A DNA stretch of 64,000 nt from Nesterenkonia sp. Act20 (GTDB taxonomy: Bacteria > Actinomycetota > Actinomycetes > Actinomycetales > Micrococcaceae): contig NZ_JADPQH010000001.1 of the NCBI RefSeq assembly GCF_019173455.1, positions 1,394,391 through 1,458,390 of the forward strand. Reading direction: 5' to 3'. The notes beneath the pieces are model-generated. The model worked only from the letters and a program-made list of their open reading frames with translations, was not told the origin of the DNA and made no database searches. Both the position numbers and the translations under genes were made by a program. Below are positions 8,229 to 17,020 of the stretch, piece after piece. Position 1 is the stretch's first letter; every line of letters starts with the position of its first letter.

Positions 8229-9087
8229 CCCAGATCAGCATCATCGTCGCGAGGAACCCACAGGCGTAGTTCAGCCAGATGAATCTGCGCCAGGCAGAGT
8301 TCACCGCAGCGGAGGTCTCATCGGTGACGTTGAACCAGGGCAGCGAGATGGCGATATAGGGCACCACCAGCACGGCCGCCAGCGGAGTCGGCCATTGCCC
8401 GAGAAGCAGCAGCACACCCGCCGCAGCCCAGAGCAGCACCGCCATCCGCACGGTGAAGCGCGCCCCGAGGGCGGTGGCCACCGAGGCGATGCCGCCTTCA
8501 CGGTCTGGCACCACGTCCTGCACGGCACCGAAGGCGTGAGCGGCCATGCCCCAGAGGAAGAAGGCCGCCAGGATGAGCACCACCGTGGCGCCGGGAGCGT
8601 AGCCGACCCGGTCATGTGCCAGCGCGAACCCGACCACCGCAGGGCTGACGAAGTGGGTGCTGGAGGTCAGCGAGTCCAGGAACGGTCGCTCCTTGAACCG
8701 CAGTCCTTTGACCGAATAGGCGGCGACGGCGAAGAGGCTCACCACCATCGCGGCCCAGGTGGCGGGCCCGCCGCCGAGCATCAGCACCAGCGCGGGCGGC
8801 AGGGTGCTCAGCGCCGAGATCCACAGCACCGGGGCGTGCAGCGAGGGATCCAGCAGGGCTCCCTCGATCCCACCCTTGCGCGGATTGCGCAGGTCCGACT
8901 CGTAGTCGAACACGTCATTGATCCCGTACATCGCGACGTTGTACGGAACCAGGAAGAACAGCGCCCCCAGGATCAGCACCCAGTCGATCTCCCGTGCGGC
9001 GTAGAGATACGCCGCAGCAAACGGAAACGCGGTGTTGATCCAGCTGAAGGGACGCGAGGACAGCACCAGCTGGCGGATCAGGCTCAT
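8221..9087 (-). CDS. crtEb: lycopene elongase, UbiA-type prenyltransferase for C50 carotenoids
   Basis: A 288-residue polytopic UbiA-family protein. The two Mg-prenyl-diphosphate motifs are seen as NDVFDYESD (residues near 60) and DVVPDREGG (near 190). In C50-carotenoid producers this enzyme adds two C5 units to lycopene to give flavuxanthin-type products. The ATG at 9087 overlaps the crtYf stop as ATGA. Last gene of the cluster. Identity rests on family plus cluster context; other UbiA enzymes such as menaquinone prenyltransferases are excluded mainly by the neighbouring crt genes. Confidence 0.88.
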   Translation of the reverse strand: MSLIRQLVLSSRPFSWINTAFPFAAAYLYAAREIDWVLILGALFFLVPYNVAMYGINDVFDYESDLRNPRKGGIEGALLDPSLHAPVLWISALSTLPPALVLMLGGGPATWAAMVVSLFAVAAYSVKGLRFKERPFLDSLTSSTHFVSPAVVGFALAHDRVGYAPGATVVLILAAFFLWGMAAHAFGAVQDVVPDREGGIASVATALGARFTVRMAVLLWAAAGVLLLLGQWPTPLAAVLVVPYIAISLPWFNVTDETSAAVNSAWRRFIWLNYACGFLATMMLIWVW

Positions 9088-9416
9088 CGGCCCACCTGCC
9101 GGGCGCCGCGCCGCTCGGCGTCTCGCGCCCCCGACCGTGCACGGAGCACATGCCAGAGCGCCGGCAGCAGAAGCACTCCGGCCAGCGAGTAGCTGAAGTC
9201 CTCGATCGGGGCGAGCCACAGATACACCCCGAGCAGGTGCTCATGGCCGTAGCGCACGATGTCCAGACCGATGATCACATTGTCGAAGACCGCCGTGAGG
9301 ATCAGCAGCACCAGCGTCGTCACCCCCACCGCGACCCAGTGGATCCGATGACGCAGCACCACGGCCGCGAGCACCGCGGGCACCATGAACGCCAGGCTCA
9401 GCCAGAAGTAGGCCAT
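9084..9416 (-). CDS. crtYf: C50 carotenoid cyclase, small subunit (CrtYf-like)
   Basis: A 110-residue protein with three transmembrane helices and the lycopene-cyclase-domain pattern FDNVIIGLDIVRY followed by LGVYLWLAPIEDFSYSL. In this family two small membrane proteins form a heterodimeric cyclase that closes epsilon or gamma rings on the elongated C50 chain. The ATG at 9416 overlaps the crtYe TGA by one base. The ring type made (epsilon, decaprenoxanthin; gamma, sarcinaxanthin) cannot be read from the sequence, so the symbol follows the Corynebacterium naming. Confidence 0.85.
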   Translation of the reverse strand: MAYFWLSLAFMVPAVLAAVVLRHRIHWVAVGVTTLVLLILTAVFDNVIIGLDIVRYGHEHLLGVYLWLAPIEDFSYSLAGVLLLPALWHVLRARSGARDAERRGARQVGR

Positions 9417-9781
9417 CAGGCGTTCCCCTTCCCGTTGACCGGCGCGCCCGACGGAGCATTCTCCCCGGTGCGAGAGTCCAGCAGCCTGGCCGCGCCGGTG
9501 TAGAGGACCATCGTGCACAGGCTCAGGAACGCGAGGAACACCGGTTCCTCCAGGGGCATCTCCGGGGCGAGCATGATGCCGGTCATGTAGTCGCTGTGGC
9601 CCACCAGGAAGATTCCGAGTCCGATTCCGGCAAAGTCCCAGAGCAGGAAGAACACGACGCCGATGACGGTCACCACCGCCGCCACGCGCGGGTCCCGGAA
9701 GAAGAACAGCTGGAATCGGCGATCGATCAGCAGCATGCAGGCGGCCGAGAGGAGCAGTCCTGCCAGGTACAGGTAGGACAC
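9416..9781 (-). CDS. crtYe: C50 carotenoid cyclase, small subunit (CrtYe-like)
   Basis: A 121-residue partner of the cyclase heterodimer. It has three transmembrane helices and the pattern WDFAGIGLGIFLVGHSDYMTG then MPLEEPVFLAFL. The start is GTG at 9781, 2 bp after the crtI stop, with GGAGGA within the end of crtI. The C-terminal 20 residues are polar and poorly conserved. Coupled to crtYf by an overlapping stop/start, as expected for two halves of one enzyme. Confidence 0.85.
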   Translation of the reverse strand: MSYLYLAGLLLSAACMLLIDRRFQLFFFRDPRVAAVVTVIGVVFFLLWDFAGIGLGIFLVGHSDYMTGIMLAPEMPLEEPVFLAFLSLCTMVLYTGAARLLDSRTGENAPSGAPVNGKGNA

Positions 9782-9783
9782 GC

Positions 9784-11430
9784 TCAGTCCTCCGCGTCGC
9801 CGGCGGGCGAGCCGGTGCTCCGGGATTCGGTGTCCAGGGGCCCGGTGCGCAGCGGGCCGGCGCTGTAGTCCCGGCGCATGTGTTTGAGCACCAGCTCAGC
9901 GCTGATCAGGCACATCGGCACGCCGATGCCCGGCGCGACGGTGCCACCGGCGTAGTAGAGGCCGCGCACCTTGGCGGAGGTGTTCTGTGGTCGGAACATC
10001 GCGCTCTGCCGCAGCGTGTGCGCCTGGCCGAGCACCGATCCCCGCCAGGAGTGGTAATCGGTCGCGAAGTCCGCCGGGCCGATGGTCTCACGCAGCACGA
10101 TCCGCTCCTCGAAGTCCTCGATTCCGGCCCACTGGCCGATCTGTTCGATGGCGGCCTGGGCCACCTGCTCGACGGCGGGGTCGCCCTGTCCCTCGGCTCC
10201 ACCGTGTCCCAGCGAGACGTCGGCCGGCACGGGCACCAGCACGAAGAGGTTCTCGTGGTCCTCCGGGGCCAGCCCGGGTTCGCTGGCACTTGCCCGGCAG
10301 ACATAGGAGGAGGCAGGGGTGGGCACGCTCGGATTCGCGCCGAAGATGGACTCGAAGTTCGCGGTCCAGTCGCGGGTGAAGAAGAGTGAATGGTGCGCCA
10401 GCTCGGGCAGCTTCCCGCGCACTCCCAGCATCACCAGCACCGCCCCCGGACCACTGGTGACCTTCTCCCACCAGGACTCCGGATAGCTTCGATCCTCTTC
10501 CCCGAGCAGCGCGGTCTCGGTGTGGTGCAGGTCCGCGGCGGAGACCACATGATCCGCCTGCTCGGCATGGAGCACCCCGTGCTCGTCGCGCCAGCGCACC
10601 CCGGTGGCCACGCGCCGAGGCCCACGCGCGAGACGACGACGGTGCGCGGGCGCCGTGACGATCTCGGTCACCTCTGCGCCGGTGATGATCTCCACCCCGG
10701 CATCCTCGGCGAGCCGGCGGAAGCTGGCGAGGACCTCCCAGAAGCCGCCCAGCGGGTAGCGGACCCCGTCGTCCAGGTCCAGTGCGCTCATCAGGTGGTA
10801 CATCGCAGGTGCGTCCTGCGGCCGGGTGCCCAGAAAGACCGCGGGGTAACCGAGGATCTGGCGCAGCACGGGGTGGCTGAAGCGGCGCTGCACGTAGCGT
10901 TCCAGCGAGGTCAGCAGCAGCCGGGCCAGCTCCGGGCCGGCGGCGAGCACCTCCGGCACCGCCAGGTTGTTCAGTCGCTTGAAAGGGTTGTAGAGGAAGC
11001 GTCGCTCGGCGATGTCGGTGGTCCGTTTGGCTGAGGCGATATAGCGGTCAAGCGTGGGGCCGCTGCCGGGCTCAAGCTCCTCGAAGAGCTGGCGGACGCG
11101 ATCGGCCCCCCGCGGAAGGTCCACCGGCTCCGGGCGGACGCTGCCGGGCTCGGGCTCCGAGTAGACGCGGTACGCGGGGTCCAGGTCCACGAGGGTGAGC
11201 TGCTCGGCCGTCGTCGTACCCAGCAGGTTGTAGAAGTGCTCGAACACCGAGGGCATCAGGTACCAGGAAGGCCCGGTGTCGAACTGGAAGCCGTCGCGCT
11301 CCAGCACTCCGGCACGCCCTCCGGTCCGGGTGCCCTTCTCCAACACCGTGACCTTATGACCCTCCCGGGCCAGCAGGGCGGCGGTGGCCAGTCCGGCGAC
11401 GCCGGCGCCGATCACGAGGGTGCGAGGCAT
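9784..11430 (-). CDS. crtI: phytoene desaturase (lycopene-forming)
   Basis: A 548-residue FAD-dependent CrtI. The N-terminal dinucleotide-binding motif is VIGAGVAGLATAALLAREGH with VLEKGTRTGGRAG. The C-terminal signature is GLYYAGGTVAPGIGVPM. It performs four desaturations turning phytoene into lycopene at the membrane. The ATG at 11430 overlaps the crtB TGA by one base; the frame stays open upstream only because it lies over crtB. Length and both motifs are normal for CrtI. Confidence 0.95.
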   Translation of the reverse strand: MPRTLVIGAGVAGLATAALLAREGHKVTVLEKGTRTGGRAGVLERDGFQFDTGPSWYLMPSVFEHFYNLLGTTTAEQLTLVDLDPAYRVYSEPEPGSVRPEPVDLPRGADRVRQLFEELEPGSGPTLDRYIASAKRTTDIAERRFLYNPFKRLNNLAVPEVLAAGPELARLLLTSLERYVQRRFSHPVLRQILGYPAVFLGTRPQDAPAMYHLMSALDLDDGVRYPLGGFWEVLASFRRLAEDAGVEIITGAEVTEIVTAPAHRRRLARGPRRVATGVRWRDEHGVLHAEQADHVVSAADLHHTETALLGEEDRSYPESWWEKVTSGPGAVLVMLGVRGKLPELAHHSLFFTRDWTANFESIFGANPSVPTPASSYVCRASASEPGLAPEDHENLFVLVPVPADVSLGHGGAEGQGDPAVEQVAQAAIEQIGQWAGIEDFEERIVLRETIGPADFATDYHSWRGSVLGQAHTLRQSAMFRPQNTSAKVRGLYYAGGTVAPGIGVPMCLISAELVLKHMRRDYSAGPLRTGPLDTESRSTGSPAGDAED

Positions 11431-12305
11431 CAGTAGGACTCCAGTCGTGTGGTCAGGGCCGAGCGGAGGGCCAGACCCGCTTTGCGTACATTGGACACCC
11501 TGACTCGGGTCTCGTAGAGCTCGCTCACCTCGGTGGCGGCGACCTTGTCCAGCAGCGCCTCGAAGAGCGAGCAGGCGCTGCGCACCGCGGTGCGCGCGTC
11601 CCGGGGCAGCAGCGGCATCGCGGCGCGGGCGTCCTGGAGCTGCTCCCGGACGGTCTCCACCCACTCATCACGCTGAGCCTCGGTCAGCCCGGTGCCCCCG
11701 CCGAGGTAGTCTCGGCCCAGCTCCGAGGTGTCCTCGGCGAGATCGCGCAGGAAGTTGATGTTCTGGAAGGCGGCCCCGAGCTGGCGGGCACCGGTGACCA
11801 GGATCGCCCGCTGCGCGGGGCTGCGCTCTTCCTCACGAAGGAAGACCTGCAGGCACATCAGACCGATGACCTCGGCCGAGCCGTAGACGTAGCGGGAGTG
11901 CTCGGAGGCGTCGAAGGTCGCAGAGGAGAGGTCGGCGCGCATCGAGTCGAAGAACGGGTCGATCAGCTCGGGGCCGATCTGCGCCTCGAGCGCGGTCCGA
12001 GCGAAGGCATGGACGACCAGATCGGTGCTGTATCCGCGGCGCAGCGCGGCCATTGTCTCCTCGGCATAGCGTTCGAGCGCCTGCTCCTTGGCATCAGCGT
12101 CTAGACCGGCCGCCGTGGCGGCTCCGTCCACCACCTCGTCGGCGACCCGGACCAAGGCGTAGATGCTGCGAATGTGGCTGCGGTGACGCGCACCGAGCAG
12201 CCGGGTGGCGAGCCCGAAGGAGGTCGAGTACGAGGAGATCACCCGGTCCGCCGCAGCGCGCGCGGTGGCGGTGAAGTGGTCGGCAGGATCGATCGCTGCG
12301 CTCAC
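11430..12305 (-). CDS. crtB: phytoene synthase
   Basis: A 291-residue squalene/phytoene synthase condensing two geranylgeranyl diphosphates to phytoene. The two Asp-rich motifs are seen as VRVADEVVDG and DLAEDTSELGRDY. SSYSTSFGLATRLL at the N-terminus is also typical. GTG at 12305 overlaps the idi TGA as GTGA. The substrate-making crtE (GGPP synthase), usually part of this cluster in relatives, is not in the window. Confidence 0.94.
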   Translation of the reverse strand: MSAAIDPADHFTATARAAADRVISSYSTSFGLATRLLGARHRSHIRSIYALVRVADEVVDGAATAAGLDADAKEQALERYAEETMAALRRGYSTDLVVHAFARTALEAQIGPELIDPFFDSMRADLSSATFDASEHSRYVYGSAEVIGLMCLQVFLREEERSPAQRAILVTGARQLGAAFQNINFLRDLAEDTSELGRDYLGGGTGLTEAQRDEWVETVREQLQDARAAMPLLPRDARTAVRSACSLFEALLDKVAATEVSELYETRVRVSNVRKAGLALRSALTTRLESY

Positions 12306-12856
12306 GCGGGGACGCCCCAGCCTGCTGCCTTCAGGGCCGGCAGCTGCTCCACCATCCACGGGCTGAATGCGAAAGGGGTCTCGGCCGCTGCTCGCTGCAC
12401 GGCCTCGGGGTCGGCCCACTGCCACTGGCTGACCTCCTCGGCCACAGGGTCGAGCTCCCCGACGAGGACCGCGGTGAACACCGGGCAGATCTCATTCTCG
12501 ACGACGCCGCTGGCGTCTACGGCGCGGTAGCGAAAATCCGGCAGGACCTCCCGGACCGCGTCGACCTCAGCACCGAGCTCCTGCAGCGCTCGGCGACGAA
12601 CCGCGAGCGCCAGGTCTTCGTCATGGGCTGGATGCCCGCAGAAGCTGTTGGTCCAGACACCCGGCCAGGTGGCCTTGCTCAGCGCCCGACGGCTGAGCAG
12701 AAGCCGGCCATCCGTATCGAAGAGATAGCAGGAGAAGCCCAGGTGAAGCGGGGTGTCCCGGGTGTGCACTGTGCGCTTGGGTGCGACGCCGATGGCCGCT
12801 CCGGTCTCAGAAAGGAGAACAACGTGTTCCTCTGTCGAGGACGAGCCTGAGGTCAT
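12302..12856 (-). CDS. idi: isopentenyl-diphosphate delta-isomerase, type I
   Basis: A 184-residue Nudix-fold isomerase interconverting IPP and DMAPP. The catalytic Cys lies in WTNSFCGHPAHDED, the Nudix helix in RRRALQELGAEV, and the catalytic Glu in VVENEICPVF. The ATG at 12856 is preferred over an in-frame upstream start at 12877 because family homology starts just after it. As first gene of the cluster it would raise C5 precursor supply. The 165 bp between it and the divergent SDR gene should hold both promoters; I could not identify them. Confidence 0.94.
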   Translation of the reverse strand: MTSGSSSTEEHVVLLSETGAAIGVAPKRTVHTRDTPLHLGFSCYLFDTDGRLLLSRRALSKATWPGVWTNSFCGHPAHDEDLALAVRRRALQELGAEVDAVREVLPDFRYRAVDASGVVENEICPVFTAVLVGELDPVAEEVSQWQWADPEAVQRAAAETPFAFSPWMVEQLPALKAAGWGVPA

Positions 12857-13021
12857 GCTCCGAGCATAGCCAGTCACAGCCCGTGCCTGCTGTATGCGTC
12901 GCAGGTGGCGACACCCTCGATTCCGGGGCGGGCATCGGTGTTAGATTGACCAGGACGTGCCGCGGCGCGTCCCCTGCAGGACTGCCCGCCGCGGAGATCT
13001 CCGAGCGAGGATGTGTGCCTG

Positions 13022-14509
13022 ATGGGAACAGCAGCGGTGACCGGAGCGACCGGATATATCGGAGGACGGCTGGTGCCCCAGCTGCTTCGTGCAGGGCACA
13101 CGGTCCGTGTCCTGACCCGCCGGGCCGAGGCCCTGCGTGACGTTCCCTGGCGTGACGAGGTCACCGTGGTCGAGGGCGACCTGACCGATCCGGAGGCCGC
13201 ACGTGAACTGTGCGAGGGCGCGGACACTGCCTACTATCTGGTCCATTCGATGACCTCGGACCGCAGCTTCGAAGAGCTCGATGAGAAGTGCGCTCGCGTT
13301 CTGGGCACCGCGGCGAGTGAAGCCGGCGTCGGCCATCTCGTCTACCTCGCGGGGCTGCACCCCGACGCGCGGGAGGGTCAGCTCAGTGCTCACCTGCGCT
13401 CCCGCGTCCACGTGGGCGAGGTGTTGGAGTCCAGCGGCGTGCCCACCCTGACCCTGCAGGCGGGGCTGGTGATCGGGTCGGGCTCCGCGAGCTTCGAGAT
13501 GATCCGCCACCTCACCGATGTGCTTCCGGTGATGCCGGCGCCGAAATGGGTGATGAACCAGATCCAGCCCATTGCGGTGCGTGATGCGCTGCACTACCTG
13601 ACCCGCGCGATGGACATCGAGCTGGAGTCCAGCGTCCGCGCCGACATCGGCGGACCCGATGTGCACAGCTACGCACAGCTGATGAAGATCTACGCCCGCA
13701 CAGCCGAGCTCAACGAGCCTCGCGTCATACCGCTTCCGGTGCTGACCCCGTGGCTGGCCGCGCAGTGGGTCAACCTGGTCACTCCGATCCCGCGCACCCT
13801 GGCCATCCCCCTCGTGGAGTCGCTGCAGCATGACTGCGTGGTCAAGGACACCATCATCGACGACATCATCGCTCCTCCCGAGGAGGGACTGACCGACTAC
13901 GAGACCTCAGTGCGGCTGGCACTGGACAAGATCTCTGCCGACCGGGTGGAGACCACCTGGGCCGCCGCCCACCCGTTGGACGTGCCCTCGGAGTCGCTGC
14001 CCTCGGACCCTGACTGGACCGGCCGCTCGGTGCTGGTGGACGAGCGCGAGCGGCTCTCCACCGCCTCACCCGAGGCCGTCTTCGCGATCATCGAGGGAAT
14101 CGGCGGTGAGACCGGCTACTTCTCGCTCTCCCGGGCCTGGGCGCTGCGCGGACTTGCCGACAAGCTCGTCGGCGGGGTCGGGCTGGGCCGCGGCCGGCGC
14201 AGCCGTGGAGAGCTCGCCCTCGGGGACACCCTCGACTGGTGGCGGGTGGAGGAGCTCCAGCGCGGCCGACTGCTGCGGCTTCGAGCGGAGATGAAGGTTC
14301 CGGGACAGGCCTGGCTGGAGTTCATGGTGGAGCCCGAGGGAAGCGGTTCCCGCTACCGCCAGCGCGCGATCTTCTTCCCCCGGGGTCTCGCCGGTCGCGC
14401 CTACTGGCTCGGCGTGACGCCGTTCCACGCGATCATCTTCAAGAAGATGGCGGCCCGCATCCTCGCCGATGCCGAGAACGCAGGGCCCACGAACGACACC
14501 AGAGACTGA
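13022..14509 (+). CDS. NAD(P)-binding Rossmann protein with C-terminal DUF2867
   Basis: A 495-residue two-domain protein. Residues 1-320 form an extended/atypical SDR domain with AVTGATGYIGGRLVPQLL, EGDLTDPE and YYLVHSM. Residues 325-490 match DUF2867, a SRPBCC-like domain, in WWRVEELQRGRLLRLRAEMKVPG and the closing PFHAIIFKKM. The substrate is unknown. I take ATG 13022 because GAGCGAGG ends 11 nt upstream; GTG 13013 lies only 2 nt from it. It is divergent from the carotenoid genes and followed by two hairpins. Confidence 0.82.
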   Translation: MGTAAVTGATGYIGGRLVPQLLRAGHTVRVLTRRAEALRDVPWRDEVTVVEGDLTDPEAARELCEGADTAYYLVHSMTSDRSFEELDEKCARVLGTAASEAGVGHLVYLAGLHPDAREGQLSAHLRSRVHVGEVLESSGVPTLTLQAGLVIGSGSASFEMIRHLTDVLPVMPAPKWVMNQIQPIAVRDALHYLTRAMDIELESSVRADIGGPDVHSYAQLMKIYARTAELNEPRVIPLPVLTPWLAAQWVNLVTPIPRTLAIPLVESLQHDCVVKDTIIDDIIAPPEEGLTDYETSVRLALDKISADRVETTWAAAHPLDVPSESLPSDPDWTGRSVLVDERERLSTASPEAVFAIIEGIGGETGYFSLSRAWALRGLADKLVGGVGLGRGRRSRGELALGDTLDWWRVEELQRGRLLRLRAEMKVPGQAWLEFMVEPEGSGSRYRQRAIFFPRGLAGRAYWLGVTPFHAIIFKKMAARILADAENAGPTNDTRD

Positions 14510-14520
14510 TCCCGCGAACT

Positions 14521-14560
14521 CCGCCGAATCGGCGGGGTCTGGAAAGAATCTCAGATTCTT
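14521..14560 (+). terminator. two consecutive hairpins after the SDR/DUF2867 gene
   Basis: Stem CCGCCG/CGGCGG with loop AAT lies at 14521-14535. A second stem, GGAA(A)GAATC against GATTCTTCC with loop TCA and one bulged A, follows at 14541-14562. They start 12 bp after the stop. There is no T-run, as is common for actinobacterial terminators. The second hairpin abuts the SigK-like -35 element. Confidence 0.5.
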
Positions 14561-14561
14561 C

Positions 14562-14588
14562 CCATCCGATCCTGTGCCTGCTCCGAAC
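14562..14588 (+). promoter_or_regulatory. predicted SigK-type promoter of the fasciclin gene
   Basis: CCATCC at 14562-14567 and CCGAAC at 14583-14588, spacer 15. The published mycobacterial SigK consensus is CCATCC, about 16 bp, CCGAAT. Only the last base differs. The leader to the fasciclin ATG would be about 70 nt. A better copy lies before the molybdoenzyme gene at 17021. Confidence 0.65.
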
Positions 14589-14666
14589 TCTAAGCACATG
14601 ACCTGGTCGAGACAACGATCAGATGTCATGCCCTAGACCAAAGTGCGATCAACAGGAGATTCAGTC

Positions 14667-15386
14667 ATGAAGACCGAGATGCGCAAGACAACTTCCCTGC
14701 TCGGAATCGGCATGGTCGCCCTGCTGGGCCTGACCGCCTGCGGCGACTCCGAGGAGCCCGCCGAGGACACCGGCGCTGAGATGAGCGAAGAAGAGACCAT
14801 GGAGTCAGAGGCTCCGATGGACGAGGAGTCCATGGAGTCGGAAGAGCCTATGGATGAAGAGTCCATGGACGAGTCCGATCCCGCGGCGAACCTGGTCGGC
14901 GCTTCCTGTGAGGCATACGCCGAGGAAGTCCCCGACGGCGCCGGTTCGGTCGGCGGCATGGCCGAAGATCCAGTGGCCACCGCAGCCTCGAACAACCCGA
15001 TGCTGACCACGCTCACCTCGGCAGTCTCCGGGGAGCTGAACCCCGATGTTGATCTCGTCGACACCCTCAACGGTGGCGAGTTCACCGTGATCGCCCCCAC
15101 CGATGATGCTTTCGCAGCCATCCCTGAGGAAGACCTCAACGCAGTGGTCGAGGATGCCGACATGCTGACCGACGTGCTGACCTACCACGTCATCGAGGGC
15201 CAGATGTCCCCCGATGAGATCGCCGGTGAGCACGAGACCGTCAACGGCGCCACCGTGACCATCGAGGGTGAAGGTGAAGACCTGATGTTCGACGACGCAG
15301 GCCTCGTCTGCGGCGGAGTCCAGACCGCCAACGCCACGGTCTACATGGTGGACGCTGTTCTGATGCCGGCGGCAGCAGAGGAGTGA
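14667..15386 (+). CDS. fasciclin-domain lipoprotein (MPT83/MPT70-like)
   Basis: A 239-residue exported lipoprotein with a signal peptide and lipobox LTAC (Cys25). A highly acidic, Met-rich linker with repeated PMDEESMES-type units spans about residues 30-70. A single fasciclin domain (PF02469) occupies about 100-238, with TVIAPTDDAFAAIP and LTYHVIEGQMSP. In mycobacteria such proteins are cell-surface antigens controlled by SigK. The ATG at 14667 has AGGAGA about 8 nt upstream. It sits directly before sigK-rskA and carries a SigK-like promoter. Confidence 0.9.
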   Translation: MKTEMRKTTSLLGIGMVALLGLTACGDSEEPAEDTGAEMSEEETMESEAPMDEESMESEEPMDEESMDESDPAANLVGASCEAYAEEVPDGAGSVGGMAEDPVATAASNNPMLTTLTSAVSGELNPDVDLVDTLNGGEFTVIAPTDDAFAAIPEEDLNAVVEDADMLTDVLTYHVIEGQMSPDEIAGEHETVNGATVTIEGEGEDLMFDDAGLVCGGVQTANATVYMVDAVLMPAAAEE

Positions 15387-15423
15387 TCCGCACTGGGCGC
15401 GGTCGCTGCTGACCGCTCCTGAC

Positions 15424-15499
15424 GCGTTGTGACCAACGCACTGTGACGAGCGACGGCGGCGTCCGGCACCTCCCTGCAGGACAGGGTGTCGACGCCGCC
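15424..15499 (+). terminator. hairpins between the fasciclin gene and sigK
   Basis: A compact stem GCGTTG/CAACGC with loop TGAC lies at 15424-15439, 38 bp after the fasciclin stop. A longer one pairs GGCGGCGTC (15455-15463) with GACGCCGCC (15491-15499) around a 27-nt loop and is followed by ATTGCTTTATC. Either could end the fasciclin transcript and make sigK expression separate or attenuated. I found no SigK-type promoter before sigK. Confidence 0.4.
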
Positions 15500-15577
15500 A
15501 TTGCTTTATCACACCCTTGATCCAGACGCAGCCGGTGCGGTGTGTGTGCAGAGGACACCTCCGGGGTGTGGCATCCT

Positions 15578-16189
15578 ATGGGGATGCATGACATGGGCAC
15601 CAACGGTTCAGCCGCTGACGGCGCGCAGCCTGTGCATGCTTCCTCCGACTCGTGCCGGGAGCTTCTGCTGAAGATCCAGCGCGGCGATGAGCAGGCCTTT
15701 GAACAGCTCTACCGCGAACAGAGCTCCATCCTCCTGGCCACGGCGCTGCGAGTGCTGCGGAATAGATCTCTCGCCGAGGAAGTTCTCCAGGAGATCTTCA
15801 CCGAAGTCTGGGTCAACTGTCACAGCTACCGACCCGAGGCCGGCAGCGGCAGATCCTGGCTGACCACCATGTGCCGCCGTCGGGCCATCGACCGGGTCCG
15901 CGCGGTACAGGCCCAGCAGAACAGGGACTTCACCCAGGGGGTGAAGGAGGCTCATGTGTTTGAGCCGGACGTCCAGGACTCGGTCCTCACTCAGGTGGAA
16001 GCGGATCGCGCGCAGACAGCGCTGCGCACCCTTCCCGAAGAGCAGGCCACCGCAATTGCGATGGCCTACTATCAAGAATTGTCTCATTCCGAGATCTCTC
16101 GCCAGCTGGAAGTGCCGCTGGGGACCGTGAAGTCTCGGATCCGAGACGGAATGCAGAGACTCAGAGCCCAGCTAGGGGGTGCCGGATGA
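15578..16189 (+). CDS. sigK: ECF sigma factor, SigK-like
   Basis: ECF sigma factor of about 203 residues. Region 2 runs over DEQAFEQLYREQSSILLATALRVLRNRSLAEEVLQEIFTEVW (read as two halves), then SWLTTMCRRRAIDRVRA. Region 4 is LPEEQATAIAMAYYQELSHSEISRQLEVPLGTVKSRIRDGM. The start is uncertain: ATGs lie at 15578, 15584 and 15593, and none has a good ribosome site. The stop overlaps the anti-sigma ATG as ATGA. SigK identity rests on the RskA-type partner, the flanking fasciclin gene and two matching promoters nearby; SigK and SigL-like groups are hard to separate by eye. Confidence 0.85.
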   Translation: MGMHDMGTNGSAADGAQPVHASSDSCRELLLKIQRGDEQAFEQLYREQSSILLATALRVLRNRSLAEEVLQEIFTEVWVNCHSYRPEAGSGRSWLTTMCRRRAIDRVRAVQAQQNRDFTQGVKEAHVFEPDVQDSVLTQVEADRAQTALRTLPEEQATAIAMAYYQELSHSEISRQLEVPLGTVKSRIRDGMQRLRAQLGGAG

Positions 16190-17001
16190 ACGCCGATCGT
16201 GAATACCTGGCAGCCGGCTGCGCGCTGGGAACCCTCTCCGAGGAGGAGCTGCTCGAGGCTCGGGCGCTCGAGGCCACAGACCCTGAGTTCGCCGACGAGG
16301 TGCAGTCCTTCCGCGAGACGCTGGGGATGCTTGCCGAGTCCGATGATGCCATCGCGCCCAGCGCCGAGGTCGAAGCCAGCATTCTGGCGATCCCCCGGCG
16401 GGAACAGCAGCGACCGGCACCGGGGAGCCACAGTGCTTCGCAGTCTTCCGCGCATGCCGGCGTTGCGGCGCCGGGAACCAGCAGCGAGTCCACCACCACG
16501 CCTGAGACGCCACCGCAGGCTCGACGCCGACGGCCGGTGACGACGCTCTTCGCGCTGGCCGCCTCCACGCTGCTCCTGCTCTCGGCGGTCCTGGCAGGTG
16601 TGCTGGTGAACCAGCAGCAGGACACCACTGAGATGGAAGAGTCGCTCACCGTGGCCGAGGCCCAGGCGGAACGTGCGGAGCGGCTCCTCGCCGCCTCCGA
16701 CCTCTCCTTCACCGAGGCCGAGGCAACCGTGGGCGGTCGCGTGACCCTGGCCTACTCGGTCTCCGAGCAGATGCTGCATCTGACCCCGCATGACATGCCT
16801 GAGCTGCCCGAGGATCAGACCATGCAGCTGTGGCTGATCGACGAGGCCGGCCCGCACAGCGCAGGGCTGATGAGCGGCACCCGCACGGAGATGATCACCG
16901 AGGTGGCCATGGACGAGGGCATGACCTTCGGCGTGACGATTGAGCCGGCCGGCGGCTCCGCAGAGCCCACCACCGAGCCGGTGCTCCTCGCCGACCTCTG
17001 A
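16186..17001 (+). CDS. rskA: anti-sigma factor, RskA-like
   Basis: A 271-residue single-pass membrane anti-sigma factor. The N-terminal cytosolic domain has LAAGCALGTLSEEELLEARALE, typical of the RskA family and without the HxxxCxxC zinc motif. A Ser/Thr/Pro-rich linker covers 80-115 and a transmembrane helix about 121-142. The outer domain (RskA C-terminal, PF10099) ends with MQLWLIDEAGPHSAG. In M. tuberculosis RskA holds SigK inactive until regulated proteolysis. ATGA coupling to sigK supports a matched pair. Confidence 0.88.
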   Translation: MNADREYLAAGCALGTLSEEELLEARALEATDPEFADEVQSFRETLGMLAESDDAIAPSAEVEASILAIPRREQQRPAPGSHSASQSSAHAGVAAPGTSSESTTTPETPPQARRRRPVTTLFALAASTLLLLSAVLAGVLVNQQQDTTEMEESLTVAEAQAERAERLLAASDLSFTEAEATVGGRVTLAYSVSEQMLHLTPHDMPELPEDQTMQLWLIDEAGPHSAGLMSGTRTEMITEVAMDEGMTFGVTIEPAGGSAEPTTEPVLLADL

Positions 17002-17020
17002 GAATCTTCCGCTGGATCTC

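Noticed and set aside
15387-15577. SigK-type promoter before sigK
   Set aside because: I searched for CCATCC/CCGAAT-like pairs and found none; only hairpins are visible.
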